Positions 61,433 through 64,000 of a stretch of DNA of 64,000 nucleotides are shown here, one piece after another. This DNA is from Halocafeteria seosinensis (Eukaryota > Sar > Bigyra > Bicosoecida). The stretch is from contig LVLI01000350.1 in the NCBI GenBank assembly GCA_001687465.1, forward strand, positions 35,656-99,655, written 5' to 3'. Numbering within the stretch: position 1 is the first letter of the stretch; every line of letters begins with the position of its first letter. The notes beneath the pieces were generated by a model that was not told where the DNA came from, did not search any database, and worked only from the letters and a program-made list of their open reading frames with translations. The position numbers and the translations under genes are program-made.

Positions 61433-64000
61433 CAGACCGAGATGCTTGCTGTGCAGTTTGCACAGCCACAGTGTAGGGGACATGGTCACACTGCAATTTG
61501 CAATCGTTTGGTCTTCCCCATCAGCTGAAAGCATCCCGCAGGCCATAAATGTACATTGCGTAAACAGCATACGGTACTCTTGATGTAATGCAGACCTCAT
61601 GGGAACTTACAACTCACACGGAGTAGTGCAGCCTGTCGATGGATAATATTTGGCTACGCTTCAACGGGGAGGGTCCGTTGATCGTATCTGCGGAATTGAT
61701 CCACTTCGCTGAGGCTCATCTCGCCTGTACCACACACAAAACCGCTCAATTGAGCTGCTATACATCTGTACACCGTACAGGGTGCTTACCACCATCACTT
61801 TCCCGCGGTAGCTGCAGTCGTGGTGGGCATGTGAGAGAGGTCATCGTCTCCGAAATCGTTCTGCGAATAACCAATAGAGCCTTCACAACTACATGTTAAC
61901 CTCATAGTACAAAGCGTACTCGTCGCTGATTCCAATTTGGCCGCTGCGAAGGTAGCCGGCATTGCGCAACTGCGCAACAACTTCACGGGGATTAGTCGAA
62001 GGATACACTTCACGTACACGTCTCCCTTTCCTGCCTTTTGCACCATCCAACATTTATATTGCTTACGTTTTTATTGGCCTTCGCTAAAGTGTACCTCGTT
62101 TCCTCCTGTAGCACACTTTGTATGATATGCGCGTGGTTACGCCTGGGAGCCAAACGCCGCCTTTTTTTCGCGGTTACCTGCAGTGCCATGAGTCATGGTC
62201 AGCACTAGTGAGTCATAACTTATCGTAAGCAAGCAAGGGTATATTGTGTAACAAGACGGCTACACTACATAGTAAGAGGCACACGCGAAACGACAGAAGC
62301 AACCTACGGGCAACAAGACGGCGAGGACACTGAGAGAGGCAAGCGAAACTACAGAAGCCAGAGAAGCAACCGAAGGCCAATTACTGTGTTGACCATTGTA
62401 CAGTTCCGTCCAGGACCAAGGCATACTGTAACCTACTGTAAGGGCGTCGTACCCGTAGTGTCACCCATACTCTCGAGGATACAACCATAACGGTAGCTAC
62501 CCATAGACTCCAACGGGATTCCTATGACAAACTATAGACGATCTCGACTCCGTTGGCAGCTCGTGTATTCTGCCCAATCGGTTCAATATTGTAGTAGGAC
62601 TGCAGTCTGCACCGCTCGAAATGCGAAAGGAGGGACTTGAACGGTTGACCCCTCATGGGACTTAGGTAAGCGCCGAGATCGCTGTTTTTCTCTTTGGATC
62701 ATGCCGGCCGTAGCAAGTCCGAAACCGCTCGCTTTCTTACCAAGAAATCCGCAATTTCATGGTGGAATACGAAGTCAATATTCTCGGGGGAACCGGAATG
62801 ACCCCAGGAGCAGGGGTGGCACACAGGGGAGAAATCAAGGGGACAAAAAGGGTCGGCCAACAGGGGAAGCCAAAGAGAGCGACGGGGGATTTCCGGCGGT
62901 TTACGTTCACGACCTGAGTCGTTCCGTATCAATGAGACTAATGCCAGTCATAGTCTAAACTGCGCCCGAGAAACACGCTTGACAGGTTCTGACCAATACT
63001 CAAGCAACTTGTGATCTAGTTGCTTCCTTGAAAGAATGATCTACAGTAAATCCAGCACACTGACTCACTGTGTTCACTAACAACTGAGGCCATGGGCATC
63101 CCATTTTCCCACAAACCAGAAGTAAGTTTATTGGGCCAGCGTTTCGACAAACATTACAACCACTGTCTGCGTTCGCAATGGTGCCAAGTTAACAGAAGTC
63201 CGCGCGTCGGAGGACTCCGGGAGGAGTCGGAGTCAGGTTTAACGCCGTAAATTAACGGCTGTGCCGGAGTCCGCAGGAGTCCATCTAAGTGGAAATAACA
63301 GTATTCCTGGTGGCTTGACTAAACCGTGACTGTCTATACGCTTCGATCGTTCAATCCTGGTCACCCCTTGCTCGTCCAACACAACGGGGCGTTGTGAAGA
63401 CACGGGGGCGGGATTTGCCCCCGAGGACACGATATTCTGTTTTTCGTGCCAATTTGTCGCTGTAATATTCGTGTTAGAGTAGGACCCCATTGAATGATAC
63501 ATTGGGCATTACCTGGTGTAGTTGTAATATGACGCCACCTCTACACTTTTATGAACAAAGGAGGGAGTCCCAAGAGGGCGGCAAAATAACAAAGCCGCTA
63601 TGCTCCGAAAGCAGCAATAATGAGGGGTACGTAGCTTCCCGGCAGTCGTTCTGCTGCTCTGCTAGGCCAAGAAGGAGAGACAAAACGCGTGAATCGGCTG
63701 AAAAGGAGGATACATCCGCAGTAAACGAGCTCTTGGAGGGATCGGAGAATACCGTTGGCGGGGGACGAATCCGGAGGCGAACGGTAAGTGGAGGTCTTCT
63801 GTTTGTAGTGCGCACACGGGGTACAACATGACATGAAAGTTTCTCTCAAACTCCAGAATTCGAGTCATACGTTTGCTTTTTATCTGGAACGAACCGAAGT
63901 TCCAGAATGTATGCGACATCCTTTTATCATCTCAGGTAAGACTCCGCTGGAATTGAGCCAAGGGTTTCACGACACAAGGATTATGCATTTATTTGCATTC
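61433..64000. other. 2.5-kb terminal stretch without a supported gene
   Basis: No open frame has protein-like composition, splice partners or recognisable motifs. A tandem imperfect repeat lies at 62252-62378, and GGAGTC/GACTCC-rich sequence at about 63200-63290. Frames at 62701-62958 and 63490-63831 are Arg/Gly-rich and doubtful. Confidence 0.5.
62252..62378. repeat. Imperfect tandem repeat, about 62-bp unit, two copies
   Basis: Both units contain CAAGACGGC, then an AGAGGCA or AAGAGGCA block, GCGAAAC, ACAGAAG and GAAGCAACC in the same order. The units start near 62252 and 62314. Confidence 0.55.

Noticed and set aside
62600-62700. tRNA-like stretch on the minus strand with GTTCAAGTC
   Set aside because: The five bases on either side of the putative T-loop do not pair, and no D-arm or anticodon stem could be drawn.
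63195-63290. GGAGTC/GACTCC cluster as a transposon end or hairpin
   Set aside because: The units are short and irregular, and no perfect long stem or partner copy was found in the window.
1-64000. CRISPR arrays, bacterial operons, prophage or virus genes
   Set aside because: No direct-repeat array, ribosome-binding sites or viral hallmark genes were seen; spliceosomal introns throughout mark eukaryotic nuclear DNA.

Overview
The window is nuclear DNA from a eukaryotic microbe. Genes are packed a few hundred bases apart on both strands. Most are split by short GT-AG introns of about 55-110 nt, with donors such as GTATGT and GTAAGT and acceptors ending YAG, and the standard genetic code fits. 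A WDR60-like dynein-2/IFT intermediate chain implies a flagellated cell. Secreted TSP1/FG-GAP/Calx-beta proteins and Raf/TKL-type kinases suggest a free-living protist, with a stramenopile-like lineage possible. Nothing here fixes the phylum. All exon models were built by eye from splice signals and protein similarity, so boundaries may be off by a base or two.

Layout: 1-674 is the 3' end of a beta-1,4-galactosyltransferase (B4GALT7-like). 848-1969 is thiamine pyrophosphokinase. 2422-5244 is a Tousled-like kinase. 5245-9298 holds broken coding-like fragments. 9299-10891 is an unknown basic protein. 11119-11403 is a small RGG protein on the minus strand. 11670-13302 is SNAPC1. 13747-16373 is a kinesin-3-like motor. 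16610-18889 is a TauD dioxygenase fused to an aldo-keto reductase. 19571-20734 is a SAP30-like Sin3-binding protein with half a PHD finger. 22506-24212 is ornithine aminotransferase, with a possible unidentified membrane protein divergent from it. 24320-29412 holds three tandem UBE2W-type E2 enzymes on the minus strand with a TKL kinase inserted. 29991-30757 is prefoldin 5. 31017-32217 (NAXD) and 32219-34961 (SDA1) are tail to tail with one base between their stop codons. 35587-45198 is one intronless 3,203-codon gene for a secreted adhesin-like protein. 45629-47289 is an ankyrin protein whose exons are the repeats.

48309-50581 holds two head-to-head paralogs of an unrecognised family, both with a 7-nt microexon. 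50862-53409 is WDR60 and 53949-54918 is a cullin N-terminal fragment. The last 9 kb is repeat-rich. It carries a tiny Lys-rich gene, a C48 (Ulp1-like) protease gene with a live and a dead domain lying between inverted repeats, and a divergent gene for a GDSG serine-protease-like protein.

Most recognised genes are housekeeping: thiamine diphosphate supply, NAD(P)H repair, ribosome assembly, snRNA transcription, chromatin and ubiquitin. The best candidates for undescribed biology are the dioxygenase-reductase fusion, the UBE2W cluster, the microexon paralog pair, the half-PHD SAP30 protein and the paired protease region at 57-61.5 kb.
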